A stretch of DNA of 64,000 bases from positions 13,232,016 to 13,296,015 of the forward strand of contig NC_052664.1 of assembly GCF_016802725.1 (NCBI RefSeq), given 5' to 3'. The position numbers were made by a program, and so were the translations under genes. Shown here piece after piece: positions 13,501 through 26,560 of this stretch. The DNA comes from Solenopsis invicta. Its lineage: Eukaryota; Arthropoda; Insecta; Hymenoptera; Formicidae. The notes beneath the pieces were generated by a model, which did no database searches, was not told where the DNA came from, and worked only from the letters and a program-made list of their open reading frames with translations. How positions within the stretch are numbered: position 1 is the first letter of the stretch; every line of letters begins with the position of its first letter.

Positions 13501-13809
13501 TTTACTGCTAAATAGCTCTAGTTACGATTAGTAGGACGTCAGTCACATTTCTGTTGTCGCAATAAATACATTACTTGGGTTTTTTTGGAATACATAAATC
13601 AAAAATTTAAAACGTTTCAAAAAATTTTGCTTTAGCATTCTGCTAAATAAAATTAAAATAAAGTCATTCTTAAAAGTAATATTTGTCTGTTGCTGATATT
13701 TAATAACAAAAATTTATTTTCACAAATTTTCAAGTTTTACTTAAATTGTAATACATGTATAAATCAATAAAAGATTTTAAAGTCATATATTTCAATAATG
13801 CTGAAAATA

Positions 13810-14340
13810 TAGCGCAAACACAATCTCTTTCTGTCGTCCCGTTGCGTTTTCTCGACCGGACTAAGTTCCAAGCGCGTTAAAAGTTTCAGCTCGCCTGCTG
13901 GCACCGATGCTGAACTTTGCTAAAGGTAGCTGGGCATTTTCCGTTTTCTCGTTGCACCCGCTGATCCTTTAGGAATCACACGCTTGGGACGAGTTTTCCC
14001 GACAAATTTGTTAATATTGCAGTCTGGCCGCGCGCAAGAGTGTCGAGTTTGTGACACAGAAAGTCGCCGCTTTTCCCATTGACGCGACATCGCCTTCATA
14101 AACGGCGAAGTGGCTCGTTGTAAAAATTAAAAACTTGGTGGTGTGCTCGAGAAAAAGAAATGACCGACAAGTTTTACGCTAAGCTGCATAAAGTTCGCCA
14201 TGCCTCCGCGAACTTTCAATTGAATTAACCTAACGAAACGCCACGTTACCGTCGTCGAAGCGCGGCGACGTGAAAAGTCGTGCACGCTGACAGGTCATAA
14301 TCGATTTTTAGCCCCGTTTCTCTGATTCTGGAATAACGGT
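13810..14340. promoter_or_regulatory. CpG-rich unique block, possible regulatory element
   Basis: About 500 bp of markedly GC-richer, non-repetitive DNA in AT-rich surroundings, with no open frame of interest and no splice-bounded exon. In insect genomes such islands often mark promoters or conserved non-coding elements; that role is inferred from composition alone. Confidence 0.3.
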
Positions 14341-16650
14341 TCTTTTTATTTCACACATACATGCGCTTAATAGCATAGTTTAAAAAAAAAAAAGATTTGG
14401 ATACAAATAAAATTGTAAGAGTAATGAGTGAGGTGGAATTATCCATTTCTTCGCTAACATTTCTTCACAAATATTAATTCTTAGACATATTTATAATTAA
14501 AATTAATAGAAGTTTTATGAGTACAACCATAATTTTAAACTCAATTCTTTCTAGAAGTTTGACTTTAATTTTCTAACTTTGAATTTTCTTTTTATTTTCT
14601 TTATTTCCGTCTATTTCCATATTTAGGATAGCAGCTGTATATTTCCAAACGAGAAATTAGATGACCTGCGAAAATCCCACAACTGCTATTCTCAGTGCAG
14701 CTTACGAATTAAGCTCTCGACTACGCGATTTCTACGTTTATGATACTGTTATGTTTCCACGCGATTAAAATGAAACGCTAGCAGATGGAATAAAGATGCT
14801 TTTAATTACAACGCTGACCTTAAATTGCATACCTTTCTTTCTTTAATTTGCTATAAAAACGTCATTTAGATGTAAAAATAATATAAACTGTAATCAAAAA
14901 AGTTAACATACAAAGTCAATGTCTAAAATTGTAACATAATAATGCAAATAAAATGTAGCAGTCACATATTGCCGTTAAAATAACATTAAAATGTATTAAT
15001 AGGATAAATTAAGACTTTATCGTTTTCTATTCGATTTAATACTGATTTGCATAATTTAGACATGATTCGATCTGCTGGTTCAATCGTCGAATGACGCGAC
15101 TGTCCAAGTATAAACTGATTTCGTAAAGGTACGATGAAGAGGTAGCAGTAAATCTTCCTTGCTCTCGTCTGATCTGGCATTCGAGCCTGCAAGATAGGAT
15201 AGATGCTTAATTCATCGATTTCCGTTCGGAGATCGACAACGGCCGGCATCCACTCGGGTTTCTCGAACCAATCTTCTCACGGAGTGGAAGGAACGTTGGG
15301 AGAGACTCACTTCTCTTCGTTTTCGTTGCAAACTACCTTCCACAGCTGAGGCGTCATTACATTCTTTCTTTGATTCCTGATCTTTCTTAAATATTCCAAC
15401 GTTCTTCCCAGTCCGCAAATAATTTATAATTATTTCAAGAGAAAAACAGAGAAAGATAGAGAAAGAAAGTTAATTGAAAAAGATTACAGAAGCAATCTCT
15501 CAATAGAAAGGACAAAAAGTCAACTTACAAATAAAATTTAACTTTTTAGTTAAAGTCATAGTATTTCTTTGTACAAACTTTTTTATGAACATAAATGATT
15601 TGTGTTTGTTAAAATTATTTTTTTTTAAATAAGTCAAAAACTTTTTTCTTTTGTTTGAGTACATGTTTATTAAAATTTAAATAATTATAAGAAGTAAAAC
15701 AAGAATAAATTAAATATCTGTTCTATAAAGATCTGTATATGCTATTATACTACTTATTATGCTATTAAACACACAATATATTTATTAATAAATATTTTTC
15801 TGTACATAAAACTTTATTTAAATACCAATCTTTATTTTAAACAACATCTTTATTTTACATACTTCCTCAACTTTAATTAAATTACTTGTTTTATATATTA
15901 ATTAGCCAAACCAAATTAGTCCAATAATACATTAAAAAAACTATAAATAATATATGTAAAATATATGTATAGGTATAATGACGAGATTATAATATTATGT
16001 TCTCATAACAATCATAAACTGACATTATAAATACAATTAAATATATTATCAACTTCTTGTAAAATACTATTCAATAGATTAAAGTGCTTATATGTATATT
16101 CTAAACATAAGACTATTCTCAAATAAAATTAAATTTTAAAAAATTTACATAAATTTATGATCCAATTTGAAACAAATCTATAGAAAATATTGAAAAATAA
16201 AAAATATCGCATATATTTATACATAATCAAGACTTATATTCATGTTAAGTGTAACATTTTTTCGAAAATTTGCATTCGATAAAAGCATTTCACTTTTTTT
16301 TTGTGATTTCCATAGAATCATACTTGTCTTAATTGCTAATATGCACAGTTATGACTATTTAATTTACCGTTCCTTCGTAACAAAGAATTTTATGAAACTT
16401 AATTCTCTCACTATAATTTCTGTCTCAAAATTCTTATCGTTCCAATCTATACATATTTATTTTTAGTGTACAGTCATAAAAATCTTAAATATTTTTAAAA
16501 AAGACTATGTATAAGAGAAAAATTGTTTATGAACGTAGTTACAAATAAAATGATAGAATTTAATCATATACTTCATAAATAATAAACACAGACTTATGAC
16601 AAAGAATGAAGATTAAAGCAATGATATTTCCATAATTAGTACAAATAATT
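14340..16650. other. Intergenic, GC-richer patch at 15050-15420
   Basis: The 15050-15420 patch has minus-strand open frames of 68 and 87 codons that resemble no family and lack convincing splice sites. The remainder is AT-rich and nothing is recognised. Confidence 0.3.
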
Positions 16651-16659
16651 CTTCTATAC

Positions 16660-17345
16660 TAGCGGCCAGAGGTAGAATGGCCTCGTTTATCGTCGGCTGA
16701 GGCATTCAATTACCGCAGGCTAGCGAGCCACGTATATCACTGGTCCATTCGCTTACCGTTACAAAATACACTCGAAACAGTGGACTTCTCTGCATGTGCC
16801 ATAATTCCTGTATCAATTATTGAACGCTGTTTTTTGGGAACGCTGTTCCGGCTACCCTTCGCTTGATCGGCCGCGTGCACCACTTTCCGCCCCATTCGTT
16901 GCGCCCGTCCACGTAATTACCCCCGACGGGAATACGATCAGTATCCGGAATGAGGGGTTGGGATGGAAATGACGTTTCACGACGTGCTTTGGAACGGTAC
17001 GACAAAGCGTAATTGCTTTTTACTAGCGGCTTTCATATACTACCTCTACACACCTACACACATCACGCGCGGGTGCGCGCACGCACGTCGCGTATGCACG
17101 CACGCATGCACATACATACAATTACACACTCTCATCCCTCGGCATTCTCTCTCTCACTCTCTCTTAATTTGCTTACACCGGTTGGTTTATTGATTCGTCT
17201 CTCTTTTTCTGTTTCTATCTCTCTATCGTCACTGCTGCATCGCTCGCGGTAATAGTAAAACACGATTTTAATTGGATGTATCGCGTTTTTCGATGTCGAT
17301 GGCTTTTCGCGTATTTTCAACTTGTGCCGGATGCAACGAGAGAAG
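16660..17345. promoter_or_regulatory. CpG-rich unique block with CA/CT-rich tract
   Basis: GC-rich unique DNA at 16660-17030, then a CACG/CACA- and CT-rich tract (about 17045-17225). Short frames here are low-complexity artefacts. Possible regulatory DNA by composition. 17345-18500 is AT-rich with nothing recognised. Confidence 0.3.
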
Positions 17346-18500
17346 GTGCTGCGCGAACTACAGCGGTTAATCGGAAAATCAAAAAAGTTGTCAATGCGTC
17401 ACACATGCATTGAACTGCCATATTCATTTATCAATGAAATGTTGGAATATGATGTAGAAAATTTCATGTTTGAAATATTATTTTATATTTTATATACTAC
17501 AATATAATTCATAATAACACAAATAATTGAAAAGAATATTATATATGTATTTTCAATACATAGTTTGATATAATTGTTTGTTATTAATAATAACAAACCA
17601 TGTTTATTAAAAACGTAAAACTTTATTATTCATTAATATAGAGAAAAGACGGCAATCTTGGAATATATCTAGGGTGGTAAAATATTACGATATATATCTC
17701 ATAATTCTAAAACCAACTGTTAAAATTACTTTGTTACAGTCTATTTAGATATTGTGGAATGGTTACTGGTCATTATATAGTTTTCGTTGCATTTTTATAA
17801 AAACGGAATTTCAAATTTGCAGGTAGCAAAAATTTTTACAGATGTAAAAATACTCTCTACATAATTTTGAGAAATATGTTATACATTAATTTTTTAACTT
17901 TAGTTTAACATAAAGGCCTTGAATGTAAATTTTAAATAATATTATTGAATTTAATGTGTGTCGTAATGTGTATGAATTCGACAAATTAAGTCATGTTATG
18001 TATGTGTATGCTGTAGTTGTGGAATATAGTCGTTTGCCATGTGTATCTCATTTGCTACTTTGCAATCAGTGTAAACGTTGTATCATGTTTATTAGAAGCA
18101 AAAAAATTATTTTAAATTATTTTAAACGTTTTAAATTTTAATTTAAACTTGGTGGTGAAATTAATGAGGGATGAGTATTAAAATATATTTATAAAGTTAT
18201 GTAAATCCGCGGATATTCTACTTGGTATTCCTCTTGTGAGGAAGAAAAAAATGTATTAACATGTTGTTACTCATCAGTTGAAAAACGAATATTGAAAATA
18301 GGCAATCTATTAAAAAATATTCACATGTATACGCGTCACGTTCCTTCGTAATAAACAACGCGTGCTTGAGAATGCAAGAAATGAGCATAAAAAATAATAG
18401 AACGAGATAAAAATGGGCTAAAAGCAGTCGTTCATATGAGATGTAAAAGCGATAAATTATGTTTGTAGGAATATTTTATTATTAAGATTAAATTTAAAAA

Positions 18501-18608
18501 TTTATATAGCCAATATGGTTTATATTGAAATGTATAAAGAACATAATGCTTTTGCGTAATTTTTTTTACGCAAACGTAAAAAAATATAAACCATATTGGC
18601 TATATAAA
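18501..18608. mobile_element. 108-bp hairpin MITE
   Basis: Perfect 24-bp inverted repeats at 18501-18524 and 18585-18608 (TATAGCCAATATGG core), with a smaller inner hairpin TTGCGTAA/TTACGCAA. The open frame that starts in it continues into AT-rich flank and is not credible. Confidence 0.75.
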
Positions 18609-18776
18609 TATGACTTTTATCATAAAAAGTTCAGCGAACATCAAGAATATAAAAAATTAATTAGGTGTACAGGGAAGAATCGTCAATACATATCACTTAA
18701 GCAATTTCTTAATTATATTTTGTAGTTGTTGTTTTAAACGCAAATCAAAGTTCGAAATTGCAGCTCGATGTTTTAT

Positions 18777-19783
18777 AGTCTGTTCAAAAATTGGTTTGGT
18801 TATTACTAGTAAAAATAATGCAGTTGACAGAAGTGAAAATTATTTGCTCGCGTTTTGTTTCTTTCACCAGTAAAAAAATCAGTAGACGTACCCAAATAGT
18901 CCAAAACATTATAAAAATTTTCAGGTTTAAAATTGCGGACTTTTCAACGTTATCGCAAGCTTGTAGTAACATTGCAGAAATCTTTTGTACTTTCCATACA
19001 ATATTAATTAAAACAATGTTATAATTATGCAATGCTTCTTCAATCTTTCAGTGCTGGTTTATGAGTTATAATTCTAGCCTTAACTTTTTATAACAAATGT
19101 TATATTAATAATTAATATTATTAAAATATAGATTATTATAATAAAGTGGTATACATTATGAGCACAATTATACACTTTCTTGTATAATATATTCTATATT
19201 TGTCTCAAATAGTCAGATATGTCAAAAAAATAATTGTTAGATTTAAAAGTATATGTGTATTTTGTTTATGTGTCAAAAGTTTAAAATAATAAAGACTGTA
19301 ATAAATCAAAAGTATCTGTCTACATGATAAACAGATCAATAATTGCTTGATTTAAAATTACTCGAAGCAATAAGTGTAGAATATATTATACAAATACAAA
19401 GTATATAATTGAACTCATAATAGTATTACTTTATTATAATAATGAATATTTTAATAATATTAATCAACAATATATTTGTTTTAAAAAGCAAATTTAGAAT
19501 CACATACCAACCCATACAGTAATGAAAAATTGCAGGAACATACTGCATAAACTTTACAGTGAAACATTCTTGTAGGATTACATGGAAGCTGCGTAAGATT
19601 TCAATAATAACATTGAAATGATCACAATTTTTAACCTGAAAATAATTTTAGACCATTTTGAATCATATCGATCTATAAGTTTTACTGGTAAAAGAAATTA
19701 AAGGCAAAACGTCAGTAATTTTTACATCTGTCAACTGCATTACTTCTACTGATAAAAACCAAACTTATTTTCGAACAAAGGGA
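18777..19783. mobile_element. TA-flanked TIR element, complete copy
   Basis: Left end GTCTGTTCAAAAATTGGTTT and right end AAACTTATTTTCGAACAAAG-GGA are imperfect inverted repeats that extend about 100 bp. They include a shared block TAATGCAGTTGACAGA. TA sits outside each end (18775-18776, 19784-19785). About 1 kb, no transposase frame. A truncated second copy lies at 21110-21863. TA targets suggest Tc1/mariner-type mobilisation. Confidence 0.72.
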
Positions 19784-19856
19784 TAAATGAATAATAATAG
19801 CAAACTCTATTTAAACAAATTGCTTATTTAATTTACTCACTCAGTTATTACTGTTG

Positions 19857-19880
19857 CTGCTGCTGCTGCTGCTGCTGCTG
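19857..19880. repeat. CTG/CAG trinucleotide repeat
   Basis: Eight or so CTG units. On the minus strand they follow an acceptor-like TTTTTAG and read as poly-Ser or poly-Gln with a stop soon after. An exon here cannot be excluded, but no protein was recognised. Confidence 0.8.
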
Positions 19881-19989
19881 TATGACCTTTCCTGTTGATT
19901 CTAAAAATAAAATAAAATTATTACATAAATATAAAGAATTTCCATAATATTTACAATTTAACAGAATTTAAAAAAGTGAGATATTGAAT

Positions 19990-21090
19990 GGACGAAGCAA
20001 AAAGGTAAAGGCACGAATCTGAGGCCACTTATACGGGCCTTATATATCAATTAATAAAGTAATGTATGTACCGAATTACTCCACGAAGGCCGTCATTTCA
20101 CTGCCGATCTCTCTCTCTTTTTCTCTTTTCTCAAGTCGCACATTAATGCAGATCCGAGTGCAGATCGCACAATAATTTATTTGGTACTCAAAATATTGCG
20201 CGGATAATATAGCACACGCAAATAAAAGCAAAACGTGATATGTACGATCGCGGCCGATCAGAAAAAACGAAGATTGCGGAGCAAGCAAAGAATCGAGTAA
20301 CGTCACACGTATGTACATATATACACAAGACAGCGACGAGACGTAATAAGCTCGCAGCGCTTCACGAATGAGATACGATCTGCATACGATTCTAGCACGC
20401 ACGTTGCTACCATACTTGACACACTCGACGTCATATTCGCACAAAACTTTAACACGAGGAACACGAAAGAAGCACGGATCGTCCGCCGATCACTGGTACA
20501 GGTGGGTACAGGTGGGTAGAGGACAAAGCAACATGGTAGTGGCGGTGACTCGACCACTCGACAACCGTTACCGGCACTATTCGCGCACAATCAAAACTTA
20601 GAACGTACGAGAAGCACGGAACCGATACGTCGCCACGTCGCGTCGCACGTCTGATCACCGGTAAAATAACAGTCAAATTAGGTTAGATTAGACAACCGCA
20701 GCTGATCGCAGCATCAGCGCCACCAGCGGTATAGCGGTACCGTTGGCGCTTACTGCTCTCGGCGATCGTTGCCGAGCGGCGGCGGAGATGGTCGAGCGAC
20801 CGAGTCGTCGCGGTTCTTGTTTACGAGGAGAGTGGGGAGACCAAAGAGAGTGGGGGAGACGGCCGAGACAGCGTGGCGCCGTCTTACGCGGTCAACAACC
20901 CGTCGGTCGACGGCGTGCAGCACGTGCGTCTCAAGTAATGTGAATGACCGACAATGAGTAGCCGAGTCGCCGCGGCCCCTGTTTACGAGGAGAGTGGGGA
21001 GGCGGCTGAGACGTCGTGGCACTTGTTTACGGGACCTTGCGTGGTCAACAACCCGAGGACATTTACCGGCGTGTACAATACGGTGCAATA
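19990..21090 (-). promoter_or_regulatory. CpG-rich block, possible promoter/5' exon, with internal duplication
   Basis: Richest CpG block of the window. It contains an internal tandem duplication: about 20800-20937 and 20960-21085 share CCGAGTCG, TGTTTACGAGGAGAGTGGGG and GTCAACAACCCG. A TTAGGTTAGATTAG string lies at 20679. Frames of up to 145 codons appear on the minus strand but cross the duplicated GC-rich DNA and resemble nothing. A promoter or untranslated first exon of a minus-strand gene is possible; the strand is a guess. Confidence 0.28.
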
Positions 21091-21109
21091 ATTCGTTCAG
21101 GTAAAACAA

Positions 21110-21863
21110 ATAGCTAAAATATATTATTAATATTATTAAAATATGGATTATTATAATAAAATAGTATGTATTATGAGCACGATACATTTTGTTCGGTACT
21201 TGTATAATATATTATATAATGTAATATATTTTTGTATATTATAATACATTTTTATAACTCGATACGTTAGAAATATAATTTTTAGGTTCAAAAGCACATT
21301 TGTAATTGATTTTTTATGTGTCAAAAGTTTAAGTAACAAAGACTGTAACAAATCAAAAGTATCTGTTTACATGATAAATAAAACAATAATTACTTGATTT
21401 AAAATTAATCAATAAAACAACAAATATAGAATATATTATAGAAATAAAAAGGAAGTGTATAATTATACTCATAATAATATCATTTTATTATAATAATTTA
21501 TATTTTAATAATATTGATAATATATTTTAATAACATTAATTATTAATACATTTATTTTAAAAAGACAAGGTTAGAATCATATCAACACATACAGTATTGA
21601 AAGATTGCAGGAACATATTTTATAAACCTTACATTGAAACATTGTAAGATTGCATGAAAACTGCGAAAGATTTTTAATGTTACAAGCTTGCGGTTGAAAT
21701 ATCCGCATTTTAAAACTGAAATTAATTTTTCTGACGTTTTAAACGTTTAGGATTACTTTAATCGTTTATTGGTATTATTGGTGGAAAAAACAAAACCAGA
21801 GTAATTTTTACTTCTGCCAACTGCTTTACTGGCACTAATCAAGCTTATTTTTGAACAGAGGGT
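21110..21863. mobile_element. Truncated second copy of the 18777-19783 element
   Basis: Aligns in the same orientation with about 19085-19783 through ATTATTAAAATAT, TGTGTCAAAAGTTTAA, AATCAAAAGTATCTGT and GATTGCAGGAACATA. It ends TTATTTTTGAACAGAGGG-T then TA. The left 300 bp, including the left TIR, is missing where the CpG-rich block begins. Confidence 0.75.
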
Positions 21864-21892
21864 TAATCATTTATTATTATTGTGGGCCACTT

Positions 21893-22300
21893 TAATAGCA
21901 TATTCGATTTGCCAACTAAACTCGATTCCGAGTCAAGTCGAATCAAATCATGTTCGATTTGAAACTCGAAGCTATCATGACAGAAAGTATTGTTGATAAT
22001 CACCACCAGGCATCAGTTTGCAGCAGTCTTACAGATCAAGCAAGGTTGGGCGAGGTTACAACTTGGATGGATGAAAATTTCCAAAAAAAAAAAAAAATAC
22101 TTGAGAAATATTCCTGATTTTTTTATTACTATAAGTAACATTTTTATTTTAATTAACATTAAAAAAACGGTTTTTTGCAATGTTAAAATAAATATTTATA
22201 AATAAATTTTTTTTTGTAAGAAAAAATATTCTGGGGCATGTGACATGATAGAGCAATTTTATTTACGGAATTATTTTTAGCGACAAAAAATATATTGTAT
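21893..22300. repeat. Cluster of dispersed repeat fragments
   Basis: Three segments recur elsewhere in the window. 21900-21995 (TTCGATTTGAAACTCGAA) is like 26770-26870. 22040-22210 is like 24350-24515 (ATTAAAATAAATATTT after an A-rich tract). 22240-22300 (ACATGATAGAGCAATTT) is like 63940-64000. They look like pieces of an old interspersed element of unknown class. Confidence 0.6.
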
Positions 22301-22506
22301 AAGAATCATTTTGTCTGGATTGTAGTCTAAAATTTGTTTAATGTATTAATTTAGTCCAGTTTTAATCCATTTTGTCCTAAAGTGGATATTTTTAAGAAGT
22401 CCATAATGGTAACACTAAATGTTTTTAAAACGTCTTTAAGATATCCGTGGATCTAAACTGGATGTTTTTAATATGTCTAAAACGTCTAATACGTGCGTTT
22501 TAAGTA

Positions 22507-22950
22507 TCCCTGCCGCAAATTTACTTTAGAACACTATAGAAATGTCTATAGTTCTGAATGTGTTTTTTGAAACAGGTATTGCATATACGGAATGGGATTC
22601 TCCTTATACAATTTTTATAATTTTTAATAAGGTAATACGTATGTTCATTACCTTATTAAAAATTATAAAAGTCATGTAAGGAGAACCCCATTCTGTATAT
22701 TTTTCTATAGAAAAAATATCTATAGTTCTGAATGTGTTTTTTGAAACAGGCATTGCATATACGGAATGGGGTTCTCCTTAGATGACTTTTATAATTTTTA
22801 ATAAGGTAATGAACATACGTATTACCTTATTAAAAATTATAAAAGTTGTATAAGGAGAACTCCATTCCGTATATGCAATACCTGTTTCAAAAAACACATT
22901 CAGAATTATAGACATTTCTATAGTGTTATAAAGTAAATTTGCGGCAGGGA
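22507..22950. mobile_element. 444-bp nested palindromic element
   Basis: Ends TCCCTGCCGCAAATTTACTT and its complement (to 22950) define an outer palindrome. Each half is itself a hairpin: ATACGGAATGGG...AAGGTAATACGT / ATTACCTTATTAAA...CCATTC at 22575-22700, repeated inverted at 22755-22880. It can thus form one long stem or a cruciform with two arms. No coding capacity. Confidence 0.85.
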
Positions 22951-23149
22951 TGTTTTTAAAATCTCACTGTGCTATTTGAGATGGTTGTAAATTGTTACTA
23001 AACGTCATAAATAAAATATTTATTTTTTAATTTATTTTGTGAAAATTATAATAGTTGAACATAAAAAATGTTCCGAAAAATTTTGTCTGATTTTCTTTGA
23101 TTTATTAATATTTATCACAGTATAATATACAGTTGGTAAAATTTTATTA

Positions 23150-24260
23150 AAATATTTTGTTTTATATTTTTCTCTCTTTCTCTCTCTCTCTTTCTCTCTC
23201 AATATTTGGAATTTGTTTTATTTATATATTATAATAATAAAATACCGAAACGTTCAGAGTTGAAATTTTTATTAGATGTTTTAATGTTTCAAATCTAAAC
23301 ATCATTATAAAATTAGAACATTTTTAAGTATTTAAAAAATGAAGACATATTTTAATATCATATAAAATTAAAACTTTTTTTTTAGTATATGTGTTAATAA
23401 TCCAAATTAATATAATGGTTATTTTTTAGAAACCAAGAAACATTAAAGCAACAAGAAAGGTGAATTTTATATGTACTTTTACATGTTTTAAATAATATTG
23501 GATAAATATTTTTAAAACATTATTTGATTCATAACTTCTTTCGAAACATTGTTAAAATGTTTTAAAAACATTAACTCCAAGTTACATGGTCAAAATTTGT
23601 TGGTATTGATGTTGTATATAACGATAAATACGACATATTTAAAAACATTACATGTTATTAAATATTGTTGTATCAACATAGTAATGATTTCATGCTTACT
23701 GGATTTATTCTCAACAGCAATAGCCGTAATACAGTTTCGAGTTATTTCATATCACGATCTCAATGCTCTCACCAAATACGAGCACGCTATCGTACGCTTT
23801 GGTCAGTTTACATAGCTGCTTTATTCCTTTTTGGAGATACCGAATGGCTTGACCGGTACTGAACGAGCCTGTCGCCCATGGAAGTTGGAGAATAGGAGTT
23901 ATGTGGGTAAATGTGAGGGTTGGCATTGTTCCAACATGGCAAACATTTAAAACAAAACCTAGCGGGTGTTCTCAAGTTCTCGTACACAGGGTGCAGACGC
24001 GTAGGTAGATATTCATTACGGCTGAAAATATGACCGTATATTATCCGCGCTTCCTGATTTGCTTCGTGAGTTTAGGGAGGGCGGGGTGTCGCCGTTTGCA
24101 TTTCATCTTCAAATATGCTCATATCCCAACGAACATTGCTCCTCTCGACAAATTATCCGGTTTTCTCGATAAATAGAGATTACATGATTCCGAAAAATTG
24201 TGCTCTATTCGCGCTTTTATCTGTACTTAATCATACTTTTATAATGAGATAATAGTATCA
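23150..24260. other. Intergenic, TC repeat and GC-richer patch
   Basis: (TC)n at 23171-23200. A GC-richer unique patch at 23740-24170 with no splice-bounded exon. The rest is AT-rich. Confidence 0.35.
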
Positions 24261-24349
24261 CTTGAAATATTATTCTAAAGATTGTTTATTAAGTAGTAAT
24301 TCCTATGCACACAAAAGTCAAGCATGAAGCAATGTTAATAGCGATTCTG

Positions 24350-24515
24350 GCTTGGATGGGGTGATCGCTTGAAAATTTCTGAAATATATTGAGAAAAATT
24401 TCCCGAATATTTTTTTTAATTTAAAGAAGATTTTTATTTTCTTTAACGTTAAAAAACATTTTTTTTACAATATTAAAATAAATATTTTTTAAATAAAAAA
24501 TGTTTGGGGATTGAT
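24350..24515. repeat. Copy of the 22040-22210 repeat fragment
   Basis: Shares GCTTGGATGG-like start, the A/T-rich middle and TTTTACAATATTAAAATAAA with the earlier copy, same orientation. Element class unknown. Confidence 0.55.
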
Positions 24516-25269
24516 TCCGGTCGGAAATCAATTCTTTCGGAAATCAACATTGTTTGAATATTCGATATTATCTATACTTGTTTTGGAGGTTATTTTAGAT
24601 GCTTTTTAGGGAGATTTTTTATAAGAGTACTAGTTATTAATTACAAAGAATATATATTTGATTTTACCTAATAATATATGTTAATTTCGTTAATGTTTAT
24701 TAATTAATTTTGTGATGTTAAAATTTTATCTTAATTAGAGTAAACTTACTTGAAAAACGTATTTCTGCGCTTAAAATACAACTTAAATACGTTTTAAGGG
24801 TACGATTTAAACAAATTTATCCTAATACATTTCTTGTTAATAGCCTAATGTGTAAACTCAATCCAATACTTAATAAGTATTTAATGATTTCTTATAAGAA
24901 TATTTAGATAAGAACCCCAATATTGTTTTACTTTACATGACTAACATTCAAAGAGATGTCATAAGTCTGAAAAATATTTAAAATATTGTTATTTAAAACA
25001 ATAATGGAATAATCTAAAGGAAATGCAAATATGTATGGTATTATCATACATATGTGTATTAGATATTATGAAAATAATTATGTTGGACTATCAAAATAAA
25101 TAAAACAATTAGTGTTTTTACTCTATATTTTTAATTATTATTTAAAATCTGATTAATATAATATATAGAAATAGAGTTTTGCATTAGATCAATTTTCTAA
25201 ATTGTACTTTTTGCAGCGTGTTAAAGAAAAGCTTATAACAAATTAATTTCTTATTACTGAAAGTTTACT

Positions 25270-26560
25270 ACCAATTGTAGCGACTTATAGATACCTGAGC
25301 GCTGTAACCCATTTAACGAGTTTCCAATTTTTAGCGCGAGCTTTCGCGCACATTAGATGGCCGCGACCACAAGCTTGTGATCCTTTCTCGATTCAAGTTT
25401 GCGATCCGGTCCCAACAGGTAGCCGTCAAACTTATAGGTAAGAATAGTCGATTAGAGTACTTAAAAAGATCGTCGGCAAGCGATCTTCACTTCCATCTGC
25501 TTGATGCAAAGTTCTTAGATTGAACATGCGATATAAAAGAAAGACCACTCGTGTTAAGAGAGTTTCTGGACACACCTTTCTATTGTGACCCACATCCGAG
25601 TCGACGCCCGGCATTACGGGAAGGTTCAATCCATTTGACTTGTTGCCCATCAACAGGACTAGGCCACCGAAGGTGCTTCTACATTGCGATGATATTCGGA
25701 GCTAGCGATGTACATCGCCCAGGTTCTAGGGTATGCAGAAACTCATCTTGTCGCTGAACGAGAAGGGAAAGCGGTGGACAACAGAGTGAGCCACTCAGAC
25801 GGTTTCGCCAGCAAGAGTACATCGCGGAACGCAGACGGATTTACCAGCGGCGGAGGCGGAAGCTAACGCTAGTAACCTGTGGAAATTGCCGCCGGAGAAA
25901 GTGGAAGCTAGGATGCAGGCTGGGCCGCTGCCTTATCTCTTTACACAACCCGGAGAAAAAGACACCGTCTAGGTCACTATCATCACCGATTATTGCCGCG
26001 AACTAAGTGCATACAGCACCAAAGCAACTGACTTTTGGGGGAACTCCGGCGTCTCCACCTGTTCAGGAGTTACTCATAGGCAGCTTACCTTTGCACGAGA
26101 TGTTCACAAAAGCATCATCTAACAAAAAGCGTTCAGCCTATCACCACTGGCGGCGTTCGTAAAAGTATTGAACCAAGAAAATGTCTACAAACTACCTTGG
26201 ACAGAACTCACAGATTAGATAAAACCGATACCTGGCAATAGTAGCACCGAAATGAACAAAAATTGGTCTGTTGGTATGAGCAGCAACTCTCGCCGAATCA
26301 AACAGTTTTCAGATCTATCATAACGTAATTACAAGTGATCACGACTAATAGCTGATGTTGTCACTACGTCTCTGTCACGCGACCAACGCTGCAACGACGC
26401 GTGATGTTATCACAGGGGTACATTCACAGGTGCCACCAACAAGAGATACAGAGAGAACAGTTATTAAATCATCTATTTTGTACATACTGTATATGTATAG
26501 AGGAAAAGAATGAACTAATACGAGATAAAACTTTATCTTCAATCAAGAAACCTGCCTACC
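25270..26560. mobile_element. GC-rich decayed block, perhaps LTR-element remnant
   Basis: About 1.2 kb of GC-richer DNA with many stops in all frames. The plus strand shows a basic stretch (YIAERRRIYQRRRR near 25823), and the block ends in AT-rich DNA with ACTTTATCTTCAATCAAG (26529), a wording common in LTR U5/R regions. No paired LTR, primer site or pol domain was recognised, so a retroelement origin is only a suggestion. Non-coding island is the alternative. Confidence 0.25.

Noticed and set aside
18784..19032. Overlapping 82- and 77-codon frames on opposite strands
   Set aside because: They lie in the terminal repeat of the 18777-19783 element and are not transposase-like.
20076..20444. 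122-codon minus-strand frame
   Set aside because: Inside the CpG-rich block; no family resemblance. More likely untranslated or non-genic.
20750..21187. 145-codon minus-strand frame
   Set aside because: It spans the duplicated CpG-rich block and part of a transposon copy; Arg/Val-rich composition follows GC content, with no domain or splice sites.
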